A DNA stretch of 64,000 bases from Spirochaetota bacterium (GTDB taxonomy: Bacteria; Spirochaetota; Brachyspiria; Brachyspirales; JACRPF01), in the NCBI GenBank assembly GCA_016214035.1, contig JACRPF010000002.1:1-64000 (forward strand), read 5' to 3'. Positions 54,442-63,449 of the stretch are shown here, piece after piece. The notes below the pieces were generated by a model, which had not been told where the DNA came from, searched no databases, and worked only from the letters and a program-made list of their open reading frames with translations. The translations under genes were made by a program, and so were the position numbers. Every line of letters starts with the position of its first letter. Position 1 is the first letter of the stretch.

Positions 54442-55947
54442 ATGAATAACGTTCTCATTCTTGTTGATTATATCCGGACGAATGCATGTGCGCAGAGTTT
54501 TGCCGGAGATGTATCTTTTGCCGGAATTCTGGCAGAAAAAACGAAGCTGTTAGCGCAGCAATTGAAAGCAGATATCGTTCTTTTAACCGACAATAATACA
54601 TCGACCGACGCTGCCGCCAGGTATGGAAGCGCAAAACTGGTCGCATGGGAAGGTGCCGCAGATTCGGCATCATATTTCAGCAGGATACGTGATATTGCTG
54701 AGGGATATGGCGACATTGTTCATATCAAAGGGGATACGCCGCTCATCGATGTACATGAGACACTCCGCGCGTTTGCGCAGCACCGTGAACAGTTTGCGTT
54801 CTATACCTATGGCGAGAATTATCCCGAAGGCGTGCTTCCGTGTATCTATAAACGGGGAACGCTTGATCGTCTGATACCGCTTGCCGAAGAAAAAAAAGCG
54901 CCGCTCGTCTGGAACAGCGTGCACGATACGGTGTTCATCGACCCGAATTTCTTCGAGATTGAAGTGGTTATCTCACCGGAGGATATGCGGTATCATCGCC
55001 TGAGTTTCCGGGCATCAAGCAGAAGGAACGTTCTGATCATACAGCGTCTGGCGGCGGATGATCACGCGCTGGCATATCCGGATATGATAAAAAAATTGAA
55101 AGCGCAGCCGGCGTTGCGGCGTACGCTTCCTGCATATGTGGAGATTGAGCTCACAACCAGGCAGAATCTGTATCCCGTATATTTTCCATTCGCACCCGGC
55201 GACAGGACGGACGCGGAACTTCCGTACGAAGCGTTTTGCGCATCGTATCAGCGCATGGCAGATGCCGTCGGTGATATACATGTGTCATTCTCGCTGTACG
55301 GCGAACCGCTTCTGCACAGCGACATCAAACGCATCATCAGCGCGGCTCTTGAACCGCCGTCGGCAACCGTGTATCTGGAGACCAACGGGCTTCTCTTTGA
55401 TCGCGCGTTCGCCGATTATATCCTTGCGCTCAACAATGACCGGCTTAAGATTATCTTTCATCTCGACGCCATCGACAGTGAGCTGTATGCCTCGCTTTAC
55501 CGCAACGGCGATCTCACGAAGGTCCTCGGTAATATCGAATATTATCTGACGCGCGAGAATAAAAATGCGTATATGCAGATACGGAAGATGAAGGATAATC
55601 TTGAACATTTGATGGCGTATTATAAATATTTCGAAAAATACGATGTTACTATTATCCTGCAGAAATATGATTCCATACGCCGGACACTTCCGGACGCCGA
55701 GGCGGGAAACCTCGCGCCGCTGGTGAAGACCTGCTGCTGGCATCTGGCGCGTGATATGGCCATACTTGCCGACGGCCGCACGGTGCTCTGCAAGGAGGAC
55801 TGCCGCGGGGAGCATACCCTCGGTAATTTCCTGACCGACGATTTTCAAACCCTCTGGCGCAACGGTGAGCGGTACTATCTGGAGAATATCGGGAATAAAC
55901 TGCCGTTCTGCGACACATGCAATGAATGGTATACGTATAATTTTTAG
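54442..55947 (+). CDS. spiro-SPASM protein (cytidylyltransferase-like + degenerate radical-SAM + SPASM)
   Basis: 501 residues from the ATG at 54442 (MNNVLILVDYIRTN); the frame upstream to 54358 contains the promoter. Residues about 1-195 look like a nucleotidyltransferase/GT-A fold (LAQQLKADIVLLTDN, DIVHIKGDTPLIDVHETL). Residues about 230-430 follow the radical-SAM barrel, with the second motif LYGEPLLHSDI intact. The CxxxCxxC cluster site, however, reads QNLYPVYF (241-248) with all three Cys lost. The C-terminus has the SPASM cysteines (CCWHLARDMAILADGRTVLCKEDC ... FCDTC). This combination is the spiro-SPASM family, which I recall as restricted to spirochaetes. Function unknown; radical chemistry is unlikely. 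Confidence 0.9.
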   Translation: MNNVLILVDYIRTNACAQSFAGDVSFAGILAEKTKLLAQQLKADIVLLTDNNTSTDAAARYGSAKLVAWEGAADSASYFSRIRDIAEGYGDIVHIKGDTPLIDVHETLRAFAQHREQFAFYTYGENYPEGVLPCIYKRGTLDRLIPLAEEKKAPLVWNSVHDTVFIDPNFFEIEVVISPEDMRYHRLSFRASSRRNVLIIQRLAADDHALAYPDMIKKLKAQPALRRTLPAYVEIELTTRQNLYPVYFPFAPGDRTDAELPYEAFCASYQRMADAVGDIHVSFSLYGEPLLHSDIKRIISAALEPPSATVYLETNGLLFDRAFADYILALNNDRLKIIFHLDAIDSELYASLYRNGDLTKVLGNIEYYLTRENKNAYMQIRKMKDNLEHLMAYYKYFEKYDVTIILQKYDSIRRTLPDAEAGNLAPLVKTCCWHLARDMAILADGRTVLCKEDCRGEHTLGNFLTDDFQTLWRNGERYYLENIGNKLPFCDTCNEWYTYNF

Positions 55948-55967
55948 TCGGATGAACAGGCGGCTGT

Positions 55968-56387
55968 ATGTATTTTCCCGTTGACCGGTTCGTGATTGCG
56001 ATGGTGATTGGCGTTGCGCTGTCGCTGTTCATCCGGTTCATATTCGACCACCTGCCGATGATCGCGCGTCAGCGTGAGTTTCTCGGCGCACTTCCCTCGG
56101 TGCGGAATCCGTCGCCATTGAACATCATCGCCCGGGAGGCGGTGTTTTCAGCCGAGATCATCGTCGCCGTCGCCGCGTTCGGGCTGATCCACTGGGCGCT
56201 TCCGTTCCCCGGTACAGGCAACGGTTTCATCTATGCGTTCGCGATCATTATACTGCGTATTGTCCCCAACGCGGCGGACAGATTATTCCGGACTCATTAT
56301 CCGTACATACTCGTAGTGCTTGATGCATCACGTGATACGATCGCGTTTATCGCAGTAGGCCTGTGCTGCGGGCTTGCATTTCTCTAA
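55968..56387 (+). CDS. small multi-pass membrane protein
   Basis: 139 residues with four hydrophobic segments: about 5-27 (VDRFVIAMVIGVALSLFIRFIF), 60-80 (AEIIVAVAAFGLIHWAL), 85-103 and 115-139 (LVVLDASRDTIAFIAVGLCCGLAFL). No family recognised. It starts 20 bases after the spiro-SPASM gene, behind a weak AGGCGG site, and is probably cotranscribed with it. That pairing is the only functional hint. Confidence 0.75.
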   Translation: MYFPVDRFVIAMVIGVALSLFIRFIFDHLPMIARQREFLGALPSVRNPSPLNIIAREAVFSAEIIVAVAAFGLIHWALPFPGTGNGFIYAFAIIILRIVPNAADRLFRTHYPYILVVLDASRDTIAFIAVGLCCGLAFL

Positions 56388-56428
56388 TACGGCGACTGAA
56401 CGACGCTGCGGGCAGCCGGGCAGTTCGA

Positions 56429-57619
56429 TCAATCCATGCAGAGGTCATACGTATCGTGCGCGATAGCCTTTTCCTCGTCGGTGGGAATAACCATAATCTT
56501 CACGCGTGAAGCGTCAGTGGATACAATACGTTCCGTGCGTGACGGAGCCGTATTCTTCGCCGTATCTATGGCGATGCCCCAGAAATCAAGATTGCCGCAC
56601 ATCTCTACGCGCAGCTGAGCGTTATTCTCTCCGATGCCTCCGGTGAACACGATGCCGTCAAGGTGATTGAGCACGGCCATGTAGGCGCCGATATATTTGC
56701 GGACGCGGTACGCGAAAATCGAGATGGCAAGCGCCGCTTTTTTATTTCCCTTTTTCGCTTCCTCGTCGAGATTGCGCATGTCATTGCTTAAGCCCGAAAT
56801 GCCGATAAGTCCGCTCTTTTTATTAAGCATGGTGTTGATGTCTTTGAGCGGCATTTTGAGGGAGTCAGCGAGGTGAAATATGATAGCCGGATCGATGTCT
56901 CCTGAACGTGTTCCCATGACAAGCCCTTCGAGCGGCGTGAGTCCCATGGTGGTGTCGACGGACTTTCCGTCTTTCACCGCCGTCATGCTGCAGCCGTTGC
57001 CCAGATGGCAGGTGATGATGTTGATATCCTTTTTGCCGAGCATTTCCTGCGCGCGTTCGGTCACATAGCGGTGTGATGTTCCGTGGAAACCGTAGCGCCG
57101 TATTTTATGCTCTTCATAAAGCTTGTGCGGTATCGCATAGAGATATGCGTGTTCCGGTATCGTCTGATGGAATGCGGTATCAAAACAGGCTACCTGCGGT
57201 ATGGAACCGAGCACGGCCATGGTGGCCTTGATGCCGGTGAGGTTCGGCGGATTGTGCAGCGGTGCGAGATCGCAATAATCGGTGATGGTCTTGATGACCG
57301 CGTCGTTGATGAGAACGCTTCCGGTGAACGCTTCGCCGCCATGAACCACGCGGTGTCCTACAGCCTGTATTTCATGGATATCCTTGACAACACCGTTTTC
57401 TTTATCCGTCAATGTCGCCAGAATGAGCTTCATCCCGTCCTCATGATTGGCGACGGGCGCAGTGGTTTCCGACTTCTTGTCTTTCACCGAATGCACCAGA
57501 TGTGATGCTCCCTCGCCGATGCGCTCGAGCAGGCCTTTACAGAGTACGTCCCCCTCCGGCATGCCGAATACCTGATATTTGATGCTGGAACTTCCGGAAT
57601 TGACGACAAGTACTTTCAT
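56429..57619 (-). CDS. ackA: acetate kinase AckA
   Basis: 396 residues, the normal length. The N-terminus VLVVNSGSSSIKYQVF, HRVVHGGEAF, CFDTAFHQTIPEHAYLYAIP, RRYGFHGTSHRYV, TCHLGNGCSMTAVKDGKSVDTTMGLTPLEG and FTGGIGENNAQLR are all canonical. The enzyme interconverts acetyl phosphate plus ADP with acetate plus ATP, usually with phosphotransacetylase (not in this window), which suggests fermentative energy conservation. AAGGAG stands seven bases before the ATG. It follows the small membrane gene after 42 bases. Confidence 0.97.
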   Translation of the reverse strand: MKVLVVNSGSSSIKYQVFGMPEGDVLCKGLLERIGEGASHLVHSVKDKKSETTAPVANHEDGMKLILATLTDKENGVVKDIHEIQAVGHRVVHGGEAFTGSVLINDAVIKTITDYCDLAPLHNPPNLTGIKATMAVLGSIPQVACFDTAFHQTIPEHAYLYAIPHKLYEEHKIRRYGFHGTSHRYVTERAQEMLGKKDINIITCHLGNGCSMTAVKDGKSVDTTMGLTPLEGLVMGTRSGDIDPAIIFHLADSLKMPLKDINTMLNKKSGLIGISGLSNDMRNLDEEAKKGNKKAALAISIFAYRVRKYIGAYMAVLNHLDGIVFTGGIGENNAQLRVEMCGNLDFWGIAIDTAKNTAPSRTERIVSTDASRVKIMVIPTDEEKAIAHDTYDLCMD

Positions 57620-57661
57620 GGGGTGACTCCTTAGATATTATTGAACAAGTGCAGTATGTTT

Positions 57662-57892
57662 TCAGGGCTGTTTTTCTGATGATGCATCACCGGTTTGTTT
57701 CTGCTCACGTTCATGACGCATGCGCAGTATATTGAAGGTGACGATGAGCACAAGCAGAAGCACACGGATATACCACGCAACCGGCAGGAATATCGCGACG
57801 AGGAGGATGCCGACGCCTATCATGGCATGCATGGCGAGGTTCTTCCAGTCTTTCAGATATCCGATGATGCCGCGCAGTATTGTCTTAACCAT
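57662..57892 (-). CDS. small two-helix membrane protein
   Basis: 76 residues: an amphipathic start (MVKTILRGIIGYLKDW) and two membrane helices at about 19-36 (AMHAMIGVGILLVAIFLP) and 40-56 (WYIRVLLLVLIVTFNIL). A hydrophilic tail (RHEREQKQTGDASSEKQP) follows. The ATG lies one base after the aspS stop (TGATATG), so translation is coupled. No family recognised. Its tight link to aspS supports a real gene; function unknown. Confidence 0.75.
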   Translation of the reverse strand: MVKTILRGIIGYLKDWKNLAMHAMIGVGILLVAIFLPVAWYIRVLLLVLIVTFNILRMRHEREQKQTGDASSEKQP

Positions 57893-57893
57893 A

Positions 57894-59669
57894 TCACTCT
57901 TTTTCCTTTACGACCTCTATGTGCAGTTCGCGCAGCTGGCGCGGTGTCGCCGGTGCCGGAGCGCCCATGAGCAGATCCTGCGCCTTCTGGTTCATCGGGA
58001 AGGTGATGACTTCGCGGATGTTCGTCTCGTTGGCGAGAAGCATCACCATGCGGTCGATACCAGGCGCTATGCCGCCGTGCGGGGGAGCGCCGTAGCGGAA
58101 TGCGTTGATGAGCGCGGGGAATTTCGTATCCACGACGCTTTTGTCATATCCGGCAATTTCAAACGCCTTGTACATGATGTCCGGACGATGGTTGCGGATG
58201 GCGCCGCTTGAGAGCTCAATGCCGTTGCAGACGATGTCGTACTGGAAGGCGAGGATGTCAAGCGGATCTTTTGAGGTAAGCGCTTCCATGCCTCCCTGTG
58301 GCATCGAGAACGGGTTATGTGAGAACACGATCTTTTTTTCTATCTCGTCATATTCAAACATGGGGAAATCGGTGATCCAGCAGAACTTGAATACATCCTT
58401 TTCCACCATGCCGAGGTCATTGCCTATCTTGAGGCGTATGTCGCCGGCGAGCTTATCAGCCACTTTCTGCTTTTCGCAGATGAAGAATACGACGTCGCCG
58501 GTGCCGATGCCGCAGGTGTCGGTGATCTCCTTGAGCCGGTCGGCATCGAGAAATTTCATGAGCGGCCCTTTGATGGTGCCGTCTTTTTCGAATTGCAGAT
58601 AGGCGAGGCCTTTTGAGCCAAGCGACTGCGCGTATTCGACGAGCTTGTCGAAGAAACTTCTCGGCTGATCGACGATGCCTTTCACCGGAATGGCGCGCAC
58701 GACGCCGCCTTTCTCGACGATGGACTTGAATATCTTGAACTCCGAGCGTTTGAATATATCGCTCACGTCGCAGTTCTCGATGGGTATGCGGAGGTCGGGT
58801 TTGTCGCTGCCGTATTTGAGCATCGCTTCACGGTACGGTATGCGCACGAACGGCGGCTTGGCCATCTTCCATGAGGAGAACTGGGTGAATATCGAGTACA
58901 TCACGTCTTCCAGCGTGGCGAACACATCATCCTGCGTCACGAACGACATCTCAACATCGAGCTGATAGAACTCGCCCGGTGAGCGGTCAGCGCGCGAGTC
59001 TTCGTCGCGGAAACACGGTGCAATCTGAAAATACCGGTCGAATCCGGATATCATGAGAAGCTGCTTGAACTGCTGCGGCGCCTGCGGGAGCGCATAGAAT
59101 GTTCCCGGATGAACGCGTGACGGGACGAGATAATCGCGTGCGCCTTCGGGGCTGGACGCGGTGAGTATCGGCGTCTGGAACTCGTGAAAACCGAGCGATG
59201 TCATCTTCGCGCGTATGGCGGAGACGACATTCGAGCGGAGCATTATGTTTTTGTGAAGCCGGTCCTTGCGTAGGTCGAGAAAGCGGTATTTCAGGCGGAG
59301 TTCTTCGGAGGTCTGATCGTCGGGGAACACACTGAAGGGCACTATCTCCGCGGGCCCGAGCACCTCGAACGAAGTCACCGTCACTTCAATTTCGCCGGTG
59401 GGAAGCTTCGGGTTGATGTTCTCATCGGTGCGAGCGATGACCGTTCCGTCAAAACGGACAACCGTCTCTTTGGGCAGGTGTGATACCGTGTTTTGAAAAT
59501 CGCAGGTCGGCGGTATGACTATCTGCGTAATACCGTAATGATCGCGCAGGTCAATGAACAGAATGCCGCCGTGATCGCGCTTGTTATTTATCCAGCCGCT
59601 GAGCCGGACGTTCTGTCCGAGCGCGGTTTTTCGCAGATCATTGCAGGTGTGTGTGCGGTAGGCGTGCAT
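57894..59669 (-). CDS. aspS: aspartyl-tRNA synthetase (bacterial type)
   Basis: 591 residues. An anticodon-binding OB fold at about 1-105 ([31 protein letters not shown]), the class II core, and a GAD insertion at about 300-425 that marks the bacterial type. Motif 2 reads [25 protein letters not shown] and motif 3 [14 protein letters not shown]. It charges tRNA-Asp, possibly also tRNA-Asn if the organism lacks AsnRS. Motif 2 has [14 protein letters not shown] rather than the Escherichia-type LRADRQPEFTQ, a form I associate with spirochaetes and some other phyla. GAGG lies six bases before the ATG. It is the first gene of the aspS - small membrane protein - ackA run. Confidence 0.97.
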   Translation of the reverse strand: MHAYRTHTCNDLRKTALGQNVRLSGWINNKRDHGGILFIDLRDHYGITQIVIPPTCDFQNTVSHLPKETVVRFDGTVIARTDENINPKLPTGEIEVTVTSFEVLGPAEIVPFSVFPDDQTSEELRLKYRFLDLRKDRLHKNIMLRSNVVSAIRAKMTSLGFHEFQTPILTASSPEGARDYLVPSRVHPGTFYALPQAPQQFKQLLMISGFDRYFQIAPCFRDEDSRADRSPGEFYQLDVEMSFVTQDDVFATLEDVMYSIFTQFSSWKMAKPPFVRIPYREAMLKYGSDKPDLRIPIENCDVSDIFKRSEFKIFKSIVEKGGVVRAIPVKGIVDQPRSFFDKLVEYAQSLGSKGLAYLQFEKDGTIKGPLMKFLDADRLKEITDTCGIGTGDVVFFICEKQKVADKLAGDIRLKIGNDLGMVEKDVFKFCWITDFPMFEYDEIEKKIVFSHNPFSMPQGGMEALTSKDPLDILAFQYDIVCNGIELSSGAIRNHRPDIMYKAFEIAGYDKSVVDTKFPALINAFRYGAPPHGGIAPGIDRMVMLLANETNIREVITFPMNQKAQDLLMGAPAPATPRQLRELHIEVVKEKE

Positions 59670-59728
59670 GATAACCTCATCGTGAATCCCGGTACGTTAT
59701 ATTCCGCCGGGGAAATTTATGAAGCCGC

Positions 59729-59756
59729 AGTATAGCTGAAAAAGGCGAAAATGCAA
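59729..59756 (-). promoter_or_regulatory. aspS promoter
   Basis: On the minus strand: TTGCAT (59756-59751), a 16-base spacer, TATACT (59734-59729); start point about 59722, giving a 53-base leader. I see no T-box-like structure in the leader. Confidence 0.7.
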
Positions 59757-59797
59757 GGGAAAAGCGGGGAATGGGTGCGCGTGTTGATACTCGGTGA

Positions 59798-59959
59798 AAA
59801 TTATCTTTCTGCGCGCCGTGCGCTCCTCAGCTGCCCATCCGTGGGCAGATTCGTCGCAATCGCGGCATCGTGCCGCTCGCTATGAAAATAGGATTGTTTA
59901 TAAATGTTGTCTGAAATTATAATAATGTTTCTCATGCGCGGCGTGCAGAAAGATAATTT
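59798..59959. repeat. 162-bp element bounded by 24-base inverted repeats
   Basis: The arms at 59798-59821 and 59936-59959 are reverse complements at 22 of 24 positions. Between them are two perfect hairpins: CTGCCCA/TGGGCAG (59831-59837, 59842-59848, 4-base loop) and GCGGCA/TGCCGC (59862-59867, 59871-59876, 3-base loop), then an AT-rich tail. No open frame of note and no obvious target-site duplication. The layout resembles a MITE or REP-type element. It lies between the aspS promoter and the holA 3' end; the remainder of 59670-60032 holds only the promoter and leader. Confidence 0.65.
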
Positions 59960-60032
59960 GCCCCTCGTTATCACGCGTAAAGGTACATGGAAATCATAAA
60001 AAAGAGATTGAGCGTGCGCGTCATCCAGTGCG

Positions 60033-61037
60033 CTATGCGGTGATTGAAAGAATCATCTTCTCGAACGATGCTGCCTGGGCATATTTCGGCTGCGAGACGA
60101 GTGTCGCGTTCATTTCGGTGAGTTCGGTGAGTATCTGCGCAGCCTGCTCGAGCGAGAAGTTGCCGGCGTATTTTCTGTCCTGCTCGAGTGCCCATGGGTT
60201 GACCTTCGCGGCTTTTGCTATTTCCTGGGCGCGGTTGCCGCCGAACAGTTTAAGGTAATAGATGTTCGTGAATTTGTAGAACAGAAGACCGTTCAGCTCC
60301 ATGAGCGACGAATCCATACGCCTCAGCAGCGTGAACGCCCGTCTGGCATCCTTGGCGAGAACCGCTGTGGAAAATTCGAAACCGGCGTCGAGTTTGGTGG
60401 TGTGTGTGAAATCCTTCACCTCATCGATATCGATGAGATTCTTGTCGCCGTGAAACGATATTATCTTCGCAAGCTCCTGGGCAATGTCGTTGTAACCGAG
60501 CCGCATATTGTCGAGCAGATAATTCACCGCGTCTTTGCTGATGAGACGGTTTCGCTCCCGGAAATAGCCGGTGACCCATTCGCGCATGTCGCGTTCCTGC
60601 GGCAGCGGAAAATCGATGAAATGTGCTGCAGAAGATGCTCCGAGTTCGGAGAAGAGATAGTCCTTTTTCAGTTCCTGGTCGGTCACCAGTACGAGCGATG
60701 ATGTTGACGACGGATGCTGCGCGTATTCCAGTATGGCTTCCTTGTAGGAACTTTTTTCATACTGATACAGTATCACCATACGCGCAGGATGGCACATTGG
60801 CGCGGTACGGCAGAGGTCGATGACACTTTCGTTTTCATCACCGCCGTAGACAACCGTATGATTGAAATCCTTGCCGGCGTCCTCGGGGAACAGACGCGCT
60901 TCGATGGCGGTGATGAGCTTTTTCTTGAACATGGATTCTTCACCCGTGAGCACGAATACACTGGTCGCGGGCACACGCGGGAACTCGTTCATGAAAACGC
61001 CGAAGTCGCGTTCGCTGGTTATGGACTCATTGCGCAT
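60033..61037 (-). CDS. holA: DNA polymerase III delta subunit HolA
   Basis: 334 residues. The fold pattern matches the clamp-loader delta subunit: FVLTGEESMFKKKLITAIEARLF at the start, a domain with MVILYQYEKSSYKEAILEYAQHPSSTSSLVLVTDQELKK, FPLPQERDMREWVTGYFRERNRLISKDAVNYLLDNMRLGYNDIAQELAKI (the most conserved part), and the C-terminal collar (AFTLLRRMDSSLMELNGLLFYKFTNIYYLKLF). It opens the beta clamp during replication. The ATG overlaps the stop of the LptE-like gene (TGATG), the same neighbour order as in Escherichia coli. Sequence similarity in this family is low, so context helps the call. Confidence 0.9.
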   Translation of the reverse strand: MRNESITSERDFGVFMNEFPRVPATSVFVLTGEESMFKKKLITAIEARLFPEDAGKDFNHTVVYGGDENESVIDLCRTAPMCHPARMVILYQYEKSSYKEAILEYAQHPSSTSSLVLVTDQELKKDYLFSELGASSAAHFIDFPLPQERDMREWVTGYFRERNRLISKDAVNYLLDNMRLGYNDIAQELAKIISFHGDKNLIDIDEVKDFTHTTKLDAGFEFSTAVLAKDARRAFTLLRRMDSSLMELNGLLFYKFTNIYYLKLFGGNRAQEIAKAAKVNPWALEQDRKYAGNFSLEQAAQILTELTEMNATLVSQPKYAQAASFEKMILSITA

Positions 61038-61681
61038 CAGCGATTCCTGTTGCTGAGAATAATGCGGTTGAGTGTTCCCGCATCATCAAGCCGCGTCCTG
61101 TTCGTCTCGCCGAACTTGTACTGCGTCTTCTGATAGCCGTATTTCAATATTTCAAGAAGGATCGGCGCCATATTGGTGGCGAATTCGTCGTTCAGGTCAC
61201 CGCGCGTCGGCACCGGCGGAGTGATGCGGTTATAATATGCGCAAAATGGGATGGAATTGGTAAGTATGTCGATACGGTTGATCCTGTCATGCACCTTGAT
61301 GCTCAGGATAAGGTAATCGCGCACGCGGTCGGGCTCCCGTGTCTGCGATTCGATAAGAGTTTTGGTAGAATAATAGCTGAACGATCCGCTTACAATGATA
61401 TCCGCGGTTTTCGGTGATGCCGCAAGCGTCAGCTGACAATAGGCGGGGAGCGTGTTCTTTATCTCATCGAGGATGCGGTCTTCAAGTCCCGCGAGCGGCG
61501 TATCATTGCCGAATGTCATTACATAGATGTTCGTCACCGCATCGGGAAGGAAACGGTCCGCGAGCGTTGACGGCGGAGGTTTTACGGGGCGTGTCGGCGC
61601 AGATTCGTATTCGATATTCTTCTTTTCAACGGTATTGCATGCGGTCAACAGCAGCAATGCAAATAGTATCCAGTACTTCAC
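61037..61681 (-). CDS. LptE-like lipoprotein
   Basis: 214 residues. Lipobox LTAC with Cys 15 (MKYWILFALLLLTAC). The pattern TNIYVMTFGNDTPLAGLEDRILDEIKNTL ... LTLAASPKTADIIVSGSFSYYSTKTLI resembles LptE-type proteins (VPxFxNxTxxxxLExxLxxxL...AD..l.G), and the position directly upstream of holA is that of lptE in proteobacteria. LptE plugs LptD, the outer membrane LPS translocon. If correct, the organism has an LPS-type outer leaflet. Similarity in the family is weak and no other lpt gene is in the window, so no symbol is given. It overlaps bioD by four bases. Confidence 0.7.
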   Translation of the reverse strand: MKYWILFALLLLTACNTVEKKNIEYESAPTRPVKPPPSTLADRFLPDAVTNIYVMTFGNDTPLAGLEDRILDEIKNTLPAYCQLTLAASPKTADIIVSGSFSYYSTKTLIESQTREPDRVRDYLILSIKVHDRINRIDILTNSIPFCAYYNRITPPVPTRGDLNDEFATNMAPILLEILKYGYQKTQYKFGETNRTRLDDAGTLNRIILSNRNR

Positions 61682-62367
61682 AATCGTTCTCCGATCTCCT
61701 TGAATCGTTCAGGGTCAAAGCCGTCCTTCATGGGATGGCGGTTGTCGATGAACGGCAGCTTTACAACACAGGCAGGCGCGAGCTGCTCGCTTAAGTACTC
61801 ATAGTTGATGTCGAACACAGGTTCCTTTTCACGCCGGCATTGATTCAGTATCACCATGCGGATTTTTATTTTGCGGTTGATAAGCGCTTCGCAGGTGAGC
61901 AGGGTATGATTGATGGCTCCGAGCACACCGTCGGCAACGACAACGGCGCTTGCCCCGCAGTCGGTAAACAGGTCGAGGAAATAGTACTGTTTCAGGATGG
62001 GAGCATAGACACCGCCGGCGCCTTCAAGGATGACGGTATCGTACGTCTGGGTGAGCTGCACCGCCTTGTCAACGGCCTCCGATGATGTGATGCCCACGCC
62101 CATTTCACGGGCTGCATGATACGGCGAAAGCGCCGGATTGAGCGCATAGGTCACATGGATATCACTTGAGGCGAGCGGAGTGTGCCATTTTATAAAATCG
62201 ATATCGGGAAGTACCAGCCGTTTACCGTCGTGAAATACACCGCTTTGATACGGTTTATAGTAGCAGACACGTTTGCCGAGCGCTGACTGGATATTTGCCA
62301 GGAGCGCTGCGGTATATGTTTTTCCAACACCGGTTCCGGTGCCGGTCACGGCGATGATATCTCCCAT
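61678..62367 (-). CDS. bioD: dethiobiotin synthetase BioD
   Basis: 229 residues. P-loop GTGTGVGKT (9-17); KPYQSGV; the LEGAGGVYAPI motif; and VLNQC late. It closes the ureido ring of biotin from diaminopelargonic acid, CO2 and ATP. No bioA, bioB or bioF is in this window; the gene instead sits between a lytic transglycosylase and the LptE-like gene, with a four-base overlap downstream and 12 bases upstream. GGAGA lies before the ATG. Confidence 0.93.
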   Translation of the reverse strand: MGDIIAVTGTGTGVGKTYTAALLANIQSALGKRVCYYKPYQSGVFHDGKRLVLPDIDFIKWHTPLASSDIHVTYALNPALSPYHAAREMGVGITSSEAVDKAVQLTQTYDTVILEGAGGVYAPILKQYYFLDLFTDCGASAVVVADGVLGAINHTLLTCEALINRKIKIRMVILNQCRREKEPVFDINYEYLSEQLAPACVVKLPFIDNRHPMKDGFDPERFKEIGERL

Positions 62368-62379
62368 TACTGTCTCCGG

Positions 62380-63435
62380 TTATCGCGCTGCGGCGACAAG
62401 TGCCGCGTATTTCGGGCGGCGGTCCGGTATTTTCACCAGATAGCGCTGCGTCTCATACGGCACAGCGGCGGTCAATGATTTGAGGAACACGGCGTCCGAC
62501 GCATTGAGCATTCCTTTGTTCGCATCAATCCAGCGGCGTACTCGGTTCGGACCGCAGTTGTACCCGGCAACACCCATCATCTGATGCTTGTATGAATATT
62601 GTTCGAACGGCGCAAAATATGCTTTCCATGTATAGAATTGATTGAGGAGCGCGGTACCGAGCGCGATGCTCGTCTCGGGGTGTTTGAGCTGCGGTATCGA
62701 ATACGCCCGCTTTGTACCGTATGCCGTCTTTGAAGCGTCCGATGCGGAGTCCGGCACAAGCTGCATGAGGCCGTATGCGATGCCGTTGTCGGAGTACGGA
62801 TTGAACGCGGATTCAGTCTCGATGATGGCAAGCGTGAGATCGGCGGGGATGCCGTGTTTCTGAGAATATTGCAGCACGATAGGCAGATACTGTTCCGCGC
62901 GTTTTACCATGCTGTCTTTTTTCAGCGGCACCGAAACCGAATATTTAACTTTGGCTTCTCCGTCGGCCGCGGTATACACCGTCCGTACCGGTTTCGCCGC
63001 GGACACGTCGGTATCGGCAACCTGGTCCTTAAGGTACTGTATGCCGGCAGGGTCTTTATCCCTGCGGGCTTCTTTTATCCTGCTGTCGATATTCGCGAGC
63101 ATCACCTGCTTGTTTTCCTGCTTGGCGCTGTCGATGACCTCCACCATGACGAAACCTTCCTCGAAGGCGACCTTGGTCTTCTGTTTTGCGTCCTCTGAAT
63201 AATCGACATAATCGAACCGTGTAGTCTTGTCAATCTTGTCCCAGATGAGCTTGATGCGCTTTTCAAGCCGTGTGAATTTATCGGCGATGAGTGCTTCATG
63301 TGCCGCCGATTTGTCCTCGATGCCCTGTTTCACCGTTGTGGTGCGGTCTTTGATCTTGTTGAGCGTTGCCGTTTGAGCCGTGAGCATTCCCGAAATGAGT
63401 GACATCATACCGGCCATTACCATAACGTGTTTCAT
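62380..63435 (-). CDS. MltC-like lytic transglycosylase
   Basis: 351 residues from the ATG at 63435, five bases after GGAGG; the ATG at 63453 lies upstream of that site. Signal peptide MKHVMVMAGMMSLISGMLTAQ. Residues about 50-110 (FDYVDYSEDAKQKTKVAFEEGFVMVEVID) resemble the MltC N-terminal domain. The SLT domain (about 185-335) has the catalytic Glu in LAIIETESAFNPYS, then YGLMQLVPDSA and VAGYNCGPNRVRRWI. It cleaves peptidoglycan between MurNAc and GlcNAc, giving anhydro-MurNAc ends. There is no lipobox, unlike proteobacterial MltC. It is translated 14 bases after the partial outer membrane protein gene. Confidence 0.92.
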   Translation of the reverse strand: MKHVMVMAGMMSLISGMLTAQTATLNKIKDRTTTVKQGIEDKSAAHEALIADKFTRLEKRIKLIWDKIDKTTRFDYVDYSEDAKQKTKVAFEEGFVMVEVIDSAKQENKQVMLANIDSRIKEARRDKDPAGIQYLKDQVADTDVSAAKPVRTVYTAADGEAKVKYSVSVPLKKDSMVKRAEQYLPIVLQYSQKHGIPADLTLAIIETESAFNPYSDNGIAYGLMQLVPDSASDASKTAYGTKRAYSIPQLKHPETSIALGTALLNQFYTWKAYFAPFEQYSYKHQMMGVAGYNCGPNRVRRWIDANKGMLNASDAVFLKSLTAAVPYETQRYLVKIPDRRPKYAALVAAAR

Positions 63436-63449
63436 ACCTGCCTCCGTTG

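Noticed and set aside
54442-55947. Active radical-SAM enzyme
   Set aside because: All three cluster-binding cysteines of the core motif are replaced, so the usual SAM cleavage is not expected.
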